The position numbers and the translations under genes were made by a program. Below the pieces are notes generated by a model. The model was given only the letters and a program-made list of their open reading frames with translations. It searched no databases and was not told the DNA's origin. From NCBI GenBank assembly GCA_942490945.1, contig CALNYZ010000017.1:372001-436000 (forward strand): DNA of 64,000 nucleotides. Reading direction: 5' to 3'. Each line of letters opens with the position of its first letter. Positions within the stretch are counted from its first letter, which is position 1. The DNA comes from CALNYZ01 sp942490945 (GTDB lineage: Bacteria; Pseudomonadota; Gammaproteobacteria; UBA6429; Thiohalophilaceae). Below are positions 16,405 through 25,386 of the stretch, piece by piece.

Positions 16405-16800
16405 CTATTCTTCTGTAACGACTGGTTCGTCAGCTTCGACTATTGGTCGATCAACCAGTTCAACGAAAGCCATTGGTGCGTTATCACCGGCACGGAAACC
16501 GCACTTGAGAATACGCAAGTATCCACCCGGGCGACTTTCATAACGTGGGCCAAGCTCACTGAACAGTTTGGTGACCATTTCACGGTCACGAAGACGCGCA
16601 AAGGCCAGACGACGATTGGCAACTGAATCTTTCTTTGCCAGCGTTATTAATGGCTCTGCAACACGACGCAATTCTTTCGCTTTTGGCAGCGTGGTTTTGA
16701 TCAATTCGTGATCAAATAATGATGCAGACATATTACGAAACATCGCTTTACGATGGCTGCTATTGCGATTGAGTCTTCGACCGCTATTTAAATGACGCAT
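16405..16800 (-). CDS. rplQ: Ribosomal protein bL17
   Basis: The 131-aa protein opens MRHLNSGRRLNRNSSHRKAM and contains LFDHELIKTTLPKAKELRRV, both diagnostic of bL17 of the large subunit. It is the last gene of the alpha operon, 74 nt after rpoA, and is followed directly by the superoperon terminator. The short acidic C-terminal tail (VEADEPVVTEE) is like that in other gammaproteobacteria. Confidence 0.97.
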   Translation of the reverse strand: MRHLNSGRRLNRNSSHRKAMFRNMSASLFDHELIKTTLPKAKELRRVAEPLITLAKKDSVANRRLAFARLRDREMVTKLFSELGPRYESRPGGYLRILKCGFRAGDNAPMAFVELVDRPIVEADEPVVTEE

Positions 16801-16874
16801 TTTCTTTACCCTTCTACTTTAACCACGTGCCAGATGACTGCTTACCCGGTCTTTAGCTAATATTGATTGTACTT

Positions 16875-17894
16875 TTAACCTAACAAGCCAGATTTTTCTT
16901 CTTTCTTGTTATCTTTCAGGCTGGCTGGTGGCCAGTTTTCAAGACGAACACCAAGTGACAGACCGCGTGATGCCAGAACATCCTTGATTTCTGTTAATGA
17001 TTTTTTACCCAGATTTGGTGTCTTCAATAATTCAACTTCAGTACGCTGAATAAGATCACCAATATAGTAGATTTGCTCTGCTTTCAAACAGTTTGCAGAA
17101 CGTACAGTCAGCTCCAGATCATCAACCGGACGTAGCAATATCGGGTCAACATCGGGTTCCGCTTCTGACTGTTGTACTTCTTCCTTGCTCTTCAAATCTA
17201 CAAACGCAAACAACTGCTCTTGCAATATGGTTGCAGCCTTACGAATCGCTTCTTCAGGATCAATGGTACCATTGGTTTCAAGGTCAATAATCAGCTTGTC
17301 CAGGTCAGTACGCTGTTCGACACGCGCGCTTTCAACTTTATATGCAACCCGCTTGATCGGACTATAGGTAGCATCCAGTTGCAAACGGCCAATGGGACGA
17401 TCTTCATTTTCGTCGACCATTCGCATGGTAGAAGCTTCATAACCGCGACCACGTGTGGCTTTCAGTATCATGTTCAATTCACCAGCAGCAGTTAAGTGTG
17501 CAATAACATGCTCCGGATTCACGATTTCCGTATTCTGATCAACGCTGATATCACCTGCAGTCACCACGCCCGGGCCTTTTTTGTTCAGGCTCAGTTTGAC
17601 AACTTCCGCATTTCCTTCAACCTTGATGGAAACACCTTTTAAATTTAACAGGATGTCGGCAACATCTTCCTGTACACCTTCAATACTGGTGTATTCATGT
17701 AAAACACCGTCGATTTCAGCTTCGATGATGGCATAACCTGGCATGGATGAAAGCAAAATACGTCGCAGCGCATTACCCAGCGTGTGCCCAAAACCGCGTT
17801 CCAGTGGTTCCAGGGTAACTTTCGCTTTGGTATCGTTTTGTTGGTTTACATCAACGATTCGCGGGGACAGAAATTCAGTTGCTGAACCTTGCAT
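16875..17894 (-). CDS. rpoA: RNA polymerase alpha subunit
   Basis: The 339-aa protein has the N-terminal dimerisation domain (LEPLERGFGHTLGNALRRILLSSMPG). A linker and then the C-terminal domain (ELTVRSANCLKAEQIYYIGDLIQRTE, TPNLGKKSLTEIKDVL) follow; the C-terminal domain binds UP elements and activators. It is in the standard place between rpsD and rplQ. The last dozen residues are lysine/glutamate-rich and differ from the E. coli tail, which is normal. Confidence 0.98.
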   Translation of the reverse strand: MQGSATEFLSPRIVDVNQQNDTKAKVTLEPLERGFGHTLGNALRRILLSSMPGYAIIEAEIDGVLHEYTSIEGVQEDVADILLNLKGVSIKVEGNAEVVKLSLNKKGPGVVTAGDISVDQNTEIVNPEHVIAHLTAAGELNMILKATRGRGYEASTMRMVDENEDRPIGRLQLDATYSPIKRVAYKVESARVEQRTDLDKLIIDLETNGTIDPEEAIRKAATILQEQLFAFVDLKSKEEVQQSEAEPDVDPILLRPVDDLELTVRSANCLKAEQIYYIGDLIQRTEVELLKTPNLGKKSLTEIKDVLASRGLSLGVRLENWPPASLKDNKKEEKSGLLG

Positions 17895-17964
17895 GTATTG
17901 CCCTCTTTAGTTGTCCTATATATCTATAAATTAATATCAAGTTGGTAACAGAATGACCCAAATA

Positions 17965-18591
17965 TTATTTTGAGTACAATTCCACGACCAGATGTTCATT
18001 GATATCAGATGGTAATTCGCTTCTATCCGGTACCGCCTTGAATGTCCCTTGCATTTTACCGCTATCGACATCCAGCCACTCTGCAACACCACGTTGTTGT
18101 GCTGCATCGATTGCACCTTTAATTCGAAGTTGTGCTTTTACACTTTCGTTTATTGCTACGACATCACCAGGCTTGAGCTGTATTGACGGAATATTCACTC
18201 GTACACCATTTAAAGAAATGGCCTTATGACGAACTAACTGACGTGCTTCACTGCGCGAGGCACCAAAGCCCATGCGATACACAACATTGTCCAGACGTGA
18301 TTCAAGCAAGGTCAGCAGGTTTTCACCGGTTGATCCCTTGATACGATCTGCTTCCTTATAATAACCACGGAATTGATCTTCCAGCAAACCATAGATACGA
18401 CGAAGCTTTTGTTTTTCACGTAACTGCGTAGCATAGTCAGACAAACGACCGCGTTTCTGGCCATGTTGTCCAGGAGGGAATGGACGATTCTCCATTGCAC
18501 ACTTGCTGGAAAAACATTTTTCACCTTTAAGAAATAGTTTCTCACCTTCGCGCCGGCATAAGCGGCATTTTGGACCTATATATCTTGCCAC
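17965..18591 (-). CDS. rpsD: Ribosomal protein uS4 (zinc-binding form)
   Basis: The 208-aa protein has the S4 RNA-binding domain (RLDNVVYRMGFGASRSEARQLVRHKAISLNG). Cysteines 9, 12, 26 and 31 form a four-Cys zinc site that E. coli S4 lacks, so this is the C+ form. S4 nucleates assembly of the small subunit, and in E. coli it represses the alpha operon by binding its leader. A 199-nt gap before rpsM could hold such a site, but I do not recognise the E. coli pseudoknot there. Confidence 0.97.
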   Translation of the reverse strand: MARYIGPKCRLCRREGEKLFLKGEKCFSSKCAMENRPFPPGQHGQKRGRLSDYATQLREKQKLRRIYGLLEDQFRGYYKEADRIKGSTGENLLTLLESRLDNVVYRMGFGASRSEARQLVRHKAISLNGVRVNIPSIQLKPGDVVAINESVKAQLRIKGAIDAAQQRGVAEWLDVDSGKMQGTFKAVPDRSELPSDINEHLVVELYSK

Positions 18592-18603
18592 GTGATTCTC
18601 CTG

Positions 18604-18996
18604 CTAAACTCGACGACGTTTCGGTGGGCGACAACCGTTATGTGGAATGGGTGTTACATCTGCAATATTTGTAATCTTGAATCCTTTTGCGTACAGGGCA
18701 CGGACTGCTGATTCGCGGCCTGGACCTGGCCCCTTTACATTCACTTCAAGGTTTTTCATGCCATATTCTTGTGCAACCGAACCACAACGCTCCGCTGCAA
18801 CCTGCGCAGCAAATGGTGTACTTTTACGTGACCCACGGAAACCCGAGCCACCTGAGGTTGCCCAGCATAATGCATTACCCTGACGATCAGTGATCGTGAT
18901 AATAGTGTTGTTAAACGATGCATGTATGTGTGCAATACCGTCAGAGACGTCGCGTTTAACTTTTTTCCGTGTACGAGTTTTCGATTTGGTTGCCAT
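18604..18996 (-). CDS. rpsK: Ribosomal protein uS11
   Basis: The 130-aa protein has GIAHIHASFNNTIITITDRQ, SGGSGFRGSRKSTPFAAQVA and the C-terminal NGCRPPKRRRV of uS11, a platform protein of the small subunit near the mRNA exit. It is in standard alpha-operon order, 12 nt before rpsD and 39 nt after rpsM. Confidence 0.97.
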   Translation of the reverse strand: MATKSKTRTRKKVKRDVSDGIAHIHASFNNTIITITDRQGNALCWATSGGSGFRGSRKSTPFAAQVAAERCGSVAQEYGMKNLEVNVKGPGPGRESAVRALYAKGFKITNIADVTPIPHNGCRPPKRRRV

Positions 18997-19035
18997 TTTT
19001 AATTAACCTTAAATCCTTAAATTATCTATCTGGGC

Positions 19036-19392
19036 TTAACGTTTGATAGGTTTACGTGGACCTTTACGGGTGCGTGCATTGGTTTGTGTTTGCTGTCCGC
19101 GTACCGGCAGACCGCGTCGATGACGAATACCGCGATAGCAGCCCATATCCATCAAACGTTTAATATTCATTGAAACTTCACGACGCAGATCACCTTCAAC
19201 AGTGTACTTGCCGAGTTCAGTACGAATTCTTTCCAGGGTATCTTCATCCATTTCCGACAATTTTGCGTCACGCGCAATACCCAGTGCATCACAGATTACT
19301 TTTGCGCGCTGGCGGCCAACACCATAGATATGCGTCAACGCAACTTCTGCATGCTTGTTATCTGGTACGTTTATGCCTGCTATACGGGCCAT
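19036..19392 (-). CDS. rpsM: Ribosomal protein uS13
   Basis: The 118-aa protein has MARIAGINVPDNKHAEVALT, YGVGRQRAKVICD and the basic C-terminal tail TNARTRKGPRKPIKR of uS13, which contacts P-site tRNA and the large subunit from the head of the small subunit. It is first in the alpha operon. The 199-nt gap upstream (19393-19591) holds no further gene and may contain an internal promoter or a regulatory leader. Confidence 0.97.
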   Translation of the reverse strand: MARIAGINVPDNKHAEVALTHIYGVGRQRAKVICDALGIARDAKLSEMDEDTLERIRTELGKYTVEGDLRREVSMNIKRLMDMGCYRGIRHRRGLPVRGQQTQTNARTRKGPRKPIKR

Positions 19393-19591
19393 GTTATATC
19401 CTCAATTATTATTGGCATTTCTGGCGCCAATCCAACTAGCCTATCTATTACCCTGGTAAATCATTTCCTGCTATTACGCTGAAAATTTAACCAGTACCTA
19501 CACGAAACCGCCAATTTTACGAGATTTCCACCTGCTTCCGCAAGAGCTCGTTTTAAAAAACAGCGACTTAGCCTCTATAATGATTCCAAAT

Positions 19592-19705
19592 CTAGCCCTG
19601 GCGCTGCTTGTGTCGCGGATCCTTGCAGATCACACGTACCGTGCCATGGCGACGAATCACCTTACAATTGCGACAAATCTTCTTTACTGATGCTCTGACT
19701 TTCAT
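19592..19705 (-). CDS. rpmJ: Ribosomal protein bL36 (zinc-binding form)
   Basis: This 37-codon gene encodes MKVRASVKKICRNCKVIRRH, continuing to a KDPRHKQRQG end. Cys11, Cys14, Cys27 and His32 give the CCCH zinc site of the C+ form. It lies between secY and rpsM, its usual place at the end of the spc operon, 39 nt after secY. Confidence 0.96.
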   Translation of the reverse strand: MKVRASVKKICRNCKVIRRHGTVRVICKDPRHKQRQG

Positions 19706-19744
19706 GTCAGTCTCCCGTTTACCTTACTTGGTCCCAGTTTGCGC

Positions 19745-21091
19745 TTACTTGGGATTTCCCGCGCGACCCTGAGTTTTAAAGTTAGCCTTTTTCATCAGTC
19801 CTTCATACTGATGTGACATCATATGCGCCTGTACCTGCGCCATAAAATCAATGACTACCACCACGATAATTAAAATAGACGTGCCACCAAAATAAAATGG
19901 TACGTTCCACTGTAAAATCAAAAATTCCGGCAATAAACATACTGCTGTAATGTAAAGTGCACCTATAAACGTCAAACGACCCAGTATCTTGTCGATATGT
20001 TTCGCCGTCTGCTCACCTGGACGAATACCAGGAACAAATGCCCCTGACTTTTTCAGGTTGTCTGCGACTTCTTTCGGGTTGTACATTAATGCCGTATAAA
20101 AGAAACAGAAAAATATAATTCCAATTGCATAGGTAATAACATAAATCGGCTGACCTGGAGATAACCAGGTTTTAATATCACTCAACCATCCCAGATTACT
20201 GCTACTTCCAAACCAGCCTGCAATCGTTGCTGGAAACAAAATAATTGCCGAGGCAAAAATAGGTGGAATCACACCTGCCATATTTATTTTGAGCGGCAAA
20301 TGTGTCGATTGCCCGCCCATCATGCGACGACCTTGTTGTCGCTGCGCATAATTAACTGTGATACGGCGTTGCGCCCGCTCCATCAAAATGACAAACGCGA
20401 TGACCGCAAACACCAGTATAAATAACAATAAAATAATACCGTGGCTCAACTCACCCGTACGTGCCAGATTGAGCGTGCCACCAACAGCAGCCGGCAACCC
20501 GGCCACAATGCCGGCGAATATAATTAGCGATATACCATTACCAATACCGCGTTCTGTAATCTGTTCTCCCAGCCACATTAAAAACATGGTGCCGGTTACA
20601 AGCGTAATAACTGCCGGCATGATAAATGCCATATTCGTCACACCCGCAATATGTCCGATATCAATCCCTTGTCTGTCCAGTGCAATTGAAATACCGATTG
20701 CCTGGAAGGTACCTAAAGCCAGAGTACCGTAACGGGTGTACTGCGTAATTTTGCGTCGACCTTGTGCGCCTTCTTTACTCAAGGTCTCCAGTTTCGGATG
20801 CACCTTGGTCAGCAGTTGCATGATAATTGACGCCGAAATGTACGGCATGATACCCAATGCGAACAATGACAAACGCGATAATGCACCACCTGAGAACATG
20901 TTAAACATGTCGAGGATGGTTCCGCTTTGCTGCTGTACCATTTTTGCCAGTTCTGCAGGATCAACACCTGGAACTGTTATATATGACCCAATCCTGAATA
21001 CCAGCATGGCGCCTAACACAAAAAATATCCGCTGCTTCAGCTCGGTGAGATTACCGCCTGCAAGTGAAGCACCTGGTTTTTTGACTGCCAC
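19745..21091 (-). CDS. secY: SecY, protein translocase channel
   Basis: The 448-aa protein has ten membrane helices. Landmarks are FRIGSYITVPGVDP in the first helix region, LGIMPYISASIIMQLL (helix 2, lateral gate), NMAFIMPAVITLVTGTMFLMWLG and the cytosolic loop ALMYNPKEVADNLKKSGAFVPGIRPG used by SecA and the ribosome. With SecE (46823-47173) it forms the inner-membrane channel. It is in the spc operon between rplO and rpmJ. Confidence 0.98.
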   Translation of the reverse strand: MAVKKPGASLAGGNLTELKQRIFFVLGAMLVFRIGSYITVPGVDPAELAKMVQQQSGTILDMFNMFSGGALSRLSLFALGIMPYISASIIMQLLTKVHPKLETLSKEGAQGRRKITQYTRYGTLALGTFQAIGISIALDRQGIDIGHIAGVTNMAFIMPAVITLVTGTMFLMWLGEQITERGIGNGISLIIFAGIVAGLPAAVGGTLNLARTGELSHGIILLLFILVFAVIAFVILMERAQRRITVNYAQRQQGRRMMGGQSTHLPLKINMAGVIPPIFASAIILFPATIAGWFGSSSNLGWLSDIKTWLSPGQPIYVITYAIGIIFFCFFYTALMYNPKEVADNLKKSGAFVPGIRPGEQTAKHIDKILGRLTFIGALYITAVCLLPEFLILQWNVPFYFGGTSILIIVVVVIDFMAQVQAHMMSHQYEGLMKKANFKTQGRAGNPK

Positions 21092-21117
21092 GTTAAACTA
21101 CTCTATTCCTATGCTAT

Positions 21118-21552
21118 TCAGTCTTCGACTTTGCCGCCAGCAGCAGATATCGCTTCACGCGCACCTTTTGTGACTTTAATGCCTTTCAAACTGACAGCTT
21201 TATCTATTTTTCCGGATAACATCACTTTTACATGAAGAATATTTTTGGTGATCAGATTGGCAGCTTTTAATGCTTCCAAATCAATCACATCTGCCGAAAC
21301 ACTATTTAATTCATGCAGTCGAATTTCAGCCGAGACAAAGCCCTTACGTGAACTGAATCCACGTTTTGGTAAACGGCGTTGCAGTGGCATCTGGCCACCC
21401 TCGAATCCGACTTTGGTAAATCCACCTGAACGTGATTTTTGACCTTTATGGCCACGTCCGCATGTTTTGCCGAGTCCCGAACCAATACCCCGGCCTACTC
21501 TTTTTGCGGCTTTTCTCGAACCTTCAGCTGGTTTGATAGTATTTAAAAACAT
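21118..21552 (-). CDS. rplO: Ribosomal protein uL15
   Basis: The 144-aa protein has the Gly-rich basic N-terminus typical of uL15 (KRVGRGIGSGLGKTCGRGHKG) and GGQMPLQRRLPKRGFSS. It is a late-assembly protein of the large subunit near the peptidyl transferase centre. Its start overlaps no other gene; the rpmD stop is 5 nt upstream. secY follows after 26 nt. Confidence 0.97.
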   Translation of the reverse strand: MFLNTIKPAEGSRKAAKRVGRGIGSGLGKTCGRGHKGQKSRSGGFTKVGFEGGQMPLQRRLPKRGFSSRKGFVSAEIRLHELNSVSADVIDLEALKAANLITKNILHVKVMLSGKIDKAVSLKGIKVTKGAREAISAAGGKVED

Positions 21553-21557
21553 GACTC

Positions 21558-21737
21558 TTATCCTTCAATTTTCAGCATATAAGATACTTTGTTAATCATG
21601 CCGCGTGTGCATGGCGTATCTTCAACTTCTACTGTCTGGTGCATACGACGTAAACCCAAACCTGCAACACAGGCTTTATGCGCCTTCAACCTTTTGGTTG
21701 GACTTTTCACTAATGTTACTTTTATTTTGTCCGTCAT
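21558..21737 (-). CDS. rpmD: Ribosomal protein uL30
   Basis: A 59-codon gene encoding MTDKIKVTLVKSPTKRLKAH, then ACVAGLGLRRMHQTVEVEDT and an ending MLKIEG. The KVTLVKS start and the GLGL-R turn are typical of uL30, a small single-domain protein of the large subunit. It lies in standard spc order between rpsE and rplO. Confidence 0.96.
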   Translation of the reverse strand: MTDKIKVTLVKSPTKRLKAHKACVAGLGLRRMHQTVEVEDTPCTRGMINKVSYMLKIEG

Positions 21738-21792
21738 AGCTTTACTTCCAAACTGATTCTAATCGTTGTCTCACAAAAATAATCCGGCAGGA

Positions 21793-22299
21793 TTATTCAA
21801 TAATGTCTTCAACCTTCAGACCACGCTTTGCTGCAATTGATTTTGGAGACGCCATGTCTGCCAAACCCTTGATTGTTGCACGTACTACGTTGATTGGATT
21901 GCGTGATCCAATACATTTCGCCAACACGTTGTGTACACCAACAACATCAAATACTGCGCGCATTGGGCCACCAGCAATTACACCGGTACCTTCTGATGCG
22001 GGTTGCATAAATACTTTTGCCGCACCGTGTTCTGCAACAATCGGATACTGCAAGGTACCATCTGACAAGGCAACACGTTTCATGTTCTTGCGTGCACTTT
22101 CCATTGCTTTTTGAATAGCAACCGGCACTTCACGAGCCTTACCAGTACCAAAACCTACACGACCCTGACCATCACCAACAACAGTAATTGCCGAGAAACC
22201 AAAGATGCGACCACCTTTAACCACTTTTGCAACACGACGAATATTAATCAGGCGTTCCTGTAATCCATCTGCTGAAGGTGTTGATTCAAAACCTGCCAT
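21793..22299 (-). CDS. rpsE: Ribosomal protein uS5
   Basis: The 168-aa protein has the double-stranded RNA-binding type N-domain (RLINIRRVAKVVKGGRIFGFSA) and the C-domain (ASEGTGVIAGGPMRAVFDVVGVHNVLAKCIGS). It shapes the mRNA entry path and affects decoding accuracy. The VVKGGR loop, where spectinomycin-resistance changes occur in other bacteria, looks unaltered. Confidence 0.97.
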   Translation of the reverse strand: MAGFESTPSADGLQERLINIRRVAKVVKGGRIFGFSAITVVGDGQGRVGFGTGKAREVPVAIQKAMESARKNMKRVALSDGTLQYPIVAEHGAAKVFMQPASEGTGVIAGGPMRAVFDVVGVHNVLAKCIGSRNPINVVRATIKGLADMASPKSIAAKRGLKVEDIIE

Positions 22300-22322
22300 A
22301 AGTTGTACCCTTGTTTAGCTTA

Positions 22323-22679
22323 TTAAAATTGCAGACCGGCTTCGCGCGCTGCATCGGCCAACGCTTTCACGCGACCATGATATTTAAACCCTGAACGATC
22401 GAAGGCAACAGATTCAATGCCTGCGGCCTTTGCTTTTTCTGCGATCGTTTTACCTACATGTGCTGCCGCAGCAGTATTTCCGGTATTCTTGGCATTTGCC
22501 TTGATGTCAGCCTGTACCGTTGATGCACTGGCGAGCACCTTGACGCCTGAAGCATCAATAACTTGCGCATAGATATGACGTGGCGTACGGTGCACAGTTA
22601 AACGCGGCACAGCCAGTTCACGGATCTTTGCTCGTGCTTTACGAGCACGCCGTTGTCGAGTTAATCTTTTGTTGTCCAT
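22323..22679 (-). CDS. rplR: Ribosomal protein uL18
   Basis: The 118-aa protein has a basic N-terminus (KRLTRQRRARKARAKIREL), RLTVHRTPRHIYAQVID and the end SGFKYHGRVKALADAAREAGLQF. It binds 5S rRNA together with uL5, also encoded in this operon. It is in standard order between rplF and rpsE. Confidence 0.97.
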   Translation of the reverse strand: MDNKRLTRQRRARKARAKIRELAVPRLTVHRTPRHIYAQVIDASGVKVLASASTVQADIKANAKNTGNTAAAAHVGKTIAEKAKAAGIESVAFDRSGFKYHGRVKALADAAREAGLQF

Positions 22680-22730
22680 CGCTATAACCTGCTTAATCTG
22701 TATTGCGAAATAATCTACTTTATCCGGTTA

Positions 22731-23258
22731 CTATTTTTTCTTCGCTTCTTTACGTGCAATATACTCACCGGCATATTTTACGCCCTTGCCTTTATATGGC
22801 TCAGGTGGTCTGAAGGCACGAATCTCTGCTGCTACCTGGCCGACTTTTTGTTTGTCCATGCCTTTAATGACAATTTCAGTCTGGCTTGGCGTTTCTGCAC
22901 TCACGCCTTGTGGCAATGCATAATTAATAGGATGAGAAAATCCAAGTGTCAGATTTAACTTATCGCCTTGCGCCTGTGCACGATAACCAACACCCACCAG
23001 CTCAAGCTTTTTCTCAAAACCTGTACTCACACCAACCATTAAATTATTTACCACAGCACGTGCTGTTCCGCTTTGCGCAGATCCCAGCGGATGACCTTCA
23101 CGTGGTGTAAATGTTAAGGCAGCTTCATCCTGGCTAATGACGACAGCTTCATGGACTGTATGTTCCATTGCGCCTTTTGATCCTTTCACACTTACGTGCT
23201 GATCAGTAATTTTGACTTCAACGCCTTTTGGTATATCTAATGCTGTATATCTTGCCAT
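22731..23258 (-). CDS. rplF: Ribosomal protein uL6
   Basis: The 175-aa protein has two related domains. It includes VVNNLMVGVSTGFEKKLELVGVGYRA in the first and the highly conserved EIRAFRPPEPYKGKGVKYAGE in the second. It sits near the GTPase-associated region of the large subunit. It is in standard spc order between rpsH and rplR. Confidence 0.97.
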   Translation of the reverse strand: MARYTALDIPKGVEVKITDQHVSVKGSKGAMEHTVHEAVVISQDEAALTFTPREGHPLGSAQSGTARAVVNNLMVGVSTGFEKKLELVGVGYRAQAQGDKLNLTLGFSHPINYALPQGVSAETPSQTEIVIKGMDKQKVGQVAAEIRAFRPPEPYKGKGVKYAGEYIARKEAKKK

Positions 23259-23292
23259 CGCTTAATTACCTTTACTTAATTCCCTGCTCTCG

Positions 23293-23688
23293 TTATTGAA
23301 CGGTGCAAAGAACTTCACCACCATGACCGGCTTTACGAGCAGCGCGATCGGTCATCAACCCGACTGAAGTTGAAATAATTGCAACACCCAGCCCGCCCAT
23401 TACTGTAGGAATTTCGTTGTTTGCTTTATATATACGCAAGCCCGGGCGCGAAACACGTTTCACTTTCTCTATTACCGGTTTTCCATCGAAATATTTAAGA
23501 TCAATCACCAGTAATTTTTTAATACCGTCATTTTCATCAACGTGAAAATCTGAAATATAGCCTTCGTCCTTAAGCACCTGGGCGATAGCTGACTTCTGCT
23601 TCGATGCAGGCATGCTGGTAGTCGGCTTGTTTGCTGCCAACGCATTACGAATGCGGGTTAACATGTCAGCAATAGGATCAGTCATCAT
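23293..23688 (-). CDS. rpsH: Ribosomal protein uS8
   Basis: The 131-aa protein has DPIADMLTRIRNA at the N-terminus and the C-terminal TSVGLMTDRAARKAGHGGEVLC. uS8 is a primary 16S rRNA binder and in E. coli represses the spc operon by binding the start of rplE mRNA. The start codon is ATG 23688; an ATG one codon later is also possible. Confidence 0.97.
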   Translation of the reverse strand: MMTDPIADMLTRIRNALAANKPTTSMPASKQKSAIAQVLKDEGYISDFHVDENDGIKKLLVIDLKYFDGKPVIEKVKRVSRPGLRIYKANNEIPTVMGGLGVAIISTSVGLMTDRAARKAGHGGEVLCTVQ

Positions 23689-23708
23689 AATGTAATACCC
23701 CTAAATTT

Positions 23709-24014
23709 TTACCAGCTGCCTTTATGCAGACCGGGTACATCACCACGCATGGTGTATTCACGTAATTTGTTACGACACAGTCCAAACTTGCGATAAACAG
23801 CATGCGGGCGACCGGTAATACGGCAACGACGCTGCTGTCGAGAAGGACTCGCATCACGAGGCAAGGCCTGAAGTTTCTGCTGTGCATCCATTCGCTCTTC
23901 CATCGAAGCTGTTGGACTTTTAACGAGTGACTTTAACGCGGCACGCTTTGCTGCATACTTGGCAACAGTTTTTGCGCGTTTCTTTTCGCGTTCGATCATG
24001 GACGTTTTTGCCAT
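23709..24014 (-). CDS. rpsN: Ribosomal protein uS14 (zinc-free form)
   Basis: The 101-aa protein starts MAKTSMIEREKKRAKTVAKY and ends GDVPGLHKGSW. It has RCRITGRPHAVYRKFGLCRNKLRE but not the CXXC pairs of the short zinc form, so it is the long C- type. It is in standard order between rplE and rpsH. Confidence 0.97.
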   Translation of the reverse strand: MAKTSMIEREKKRAKTVAKYAAKRAALKSLVKSPTASMEERMDAQQKLQALPRDASPSRQQRRCRITGRPHAVYRKFGLCRNKLREYTMRGDVPGLHKGSW

Positions 24015-24056
24015 TATTTCTTTCCTCTAAACCTTGAGCTCTTAAGCTTTACTGCA

Positions 24057-24596
24057 TTAACCCTTCAAAGGGAAATTAAATGCCGCGAGTAGTGCACGCG
24101 CTTCATCATTTGATTTTGCTGTTGTAGTAATGGTTATATCCATACCACGTAACGCATCAATCTTGTCGTAATCAATTTCAGGGAAAATAATCTGTTCCTG
24201 AATCCCCATACTGTAATTGCCGCGACCATCAAACGATTTGGTGTTTAGTCCGCGAAAATCTCTAATTCGTGGTATCGCAATACTTACCAGACGATCCAGG
24301 AATTCATACATGCGTTCCTTGCGTAATGTCACCTTGCATCCAACCGGCCAACCTTCACGAACCTTGAATCCCGCAACAGATTTGCGCGCCTTGGTTACAA
24401 CTGGTCGTTGACCTGCTATTTTTGTCATATCAGTAACGGCATGTTCAATTACCTTTTTATCACCAATAGCTTCACCGACACCCATATTCAGGGTTATCTT
24501 GGTAATTTTCGGCACTTGCATAACGCTGGTGTAACCGAACTGTTCTTTCAATTTCGGTACAACATCACTCTTATAAAATTCTTTTAATCTGGCCAT
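24057..24596 (-). CDS. rplE: Ribosomal protein uL5
   Basis: Starting at ATG 24596 (MARLKEFYKSDV) gives 179 aa, the usual length; the frame remains open for 7 codons upstream. Conserved parts are YTSVMQVPKITKITLNMGVGEA, RKSVAGFKVREGWPVGCKVT and IDYDKIDALRGMDITITTTA. It binds 5S rRNA and contacts P-site tRNA. In E. coli the region around this start is the S8 repressor site. Confidence 0.97.
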   Translation of the reverse strand: MARLKEFYKSDVVPKLKEQFGYTSVMQVPKITKITLNMGVGEAIGDKKVIEHAVTDMTKIAGQRPVVTKARKSVAGFKVREGWPVGCKVTLRKERMYEFLDRLVSIAIPRIRDFRGLNTKSFDGRGNYSMGIQEQIIFPEIDYDKIDALRGMDITITTTAKSNDEARALLAAFNFPLKG

Positions 24597-24606
24597 TACA
24601 TTAACC

Positions 24607-24933
24607 TTATACGTCAATCACTTCGCCGTTCGACTTGAAGAATCGAACCTTGTTTCCGTCTTCCAACGACTTGACACCAACACGGTCTGCTTTGCCGGTC
24701 GCTGAATTAAAAATTGCTACATTTGAAATGTGCAAAGGCATTTCCTTTTCAACGATACCGCCTGGCACACCCGCATTGGGGTTTGGCTTGGTATGTTTCT
24801 TTGCAACATTTATATTCTCAACGACAATACGCGCATCTTCCGGTATTACACGCAACACGGTACCGCGTTTGCCTTTATCTTTACCGGCGATAACGATGAT
24901 TTCGTCGCCTTTTTTAATTTTTGCCATGCCCAT
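24607..24933 (-). CDS. rplX: Ribosomal protein uL24
   Basis: The 108-aa protein has the KOW motif KKGDEIIVIAGKDKGKRGTV near the N-terminus, typical of uL24, an early assembly protein next to the exit tunnel. ATG 24933 has AAGGT about 9 nt upstream. ATG 24927 would give MAKIKKG but leaves the ribosome site too far away, so I keep 24933. Confidence 0.96.
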   Translation of the reverse strand: MGMAKIKKGDEIIVIAGKDKGKRGTVLRVIPEDARIVVENINVAKKHTKPNPNAGVPGGIVEKEMPLHISNVAIFNSATGKADRVGVKSLEDGNKVRFFKSNGEVIDV

Positions 24934-24987
24934 CTTATATCTACCTTAAATGCCTTGTATCTCGTTGGTCATTTACTATTAAAATTC

Positions 24988-25356
24988 TTACAAAACTTCC
25001 GGAGCCAATGAAATTATTTTCATGAACTTTTCATTTCTCAATTCACGCGTAACCGGCCCGAAAATACGTGTACCAATTGGCTGTAACTGCTGATTCAACA
25101 TCACCGCTGCGTTTTTATCAAAACGGATGATAGAACCATCAGGACGACGCACACCTTTGCGAGTCCGAACAACAACCGCATTTGCAACATCACCTTTTTT
25201 CAGGCGTCCGCGCGGAATCGCTTCCTTGATGCTGACCTTGATCACATCACCAATACCTGCATAGCGGCGCTTCGAGCCACCCAGGACCTTTATACACATA
25301 ACACGACGCGCGCCGCTGTTATCGGCTACTTCCAGTTCTGTTTGCATTTGAATCAT
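24988..25356 (-). CDS. rplN: Ribosomal protein uL14
   Basis: The 122-aa protein has MIQMQTELEVADNSGARRVM, KVLGGSKRRYAGIGDVIKVS and GTRIFGPVTRELRNEKFMKI, all diagnostic of uL14, which forms part of the intersubunit bridges. It is the first gene of the classical spc group, 31 nt after rpsQ, without an obvious separate promoter. Confidence 0.97.
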   Translation of the reverse strand: MIQMQTELEVADNSGARRVMCIKVLGGSKRRYAGIGDVIKVSIKEAIPRGRLKKGDVANAVVVRTRKGVRRPDGSIIRFDKNAAVMLNQQLQPIGTRIFGPVTRELRNEKFMKIISLAPEVL

Positions 25357-25386
25357 GGCGCTAAACTCCAGTTAACCAGTACTGCG

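Noticed and set aside
19393..19591. S4 autoregulatory pseudoknot (alpha leader) before rpsM
   Set aside because: The gap has the right position, but I could not find the E. coli-type nested pseudoknot around the rpsM start.
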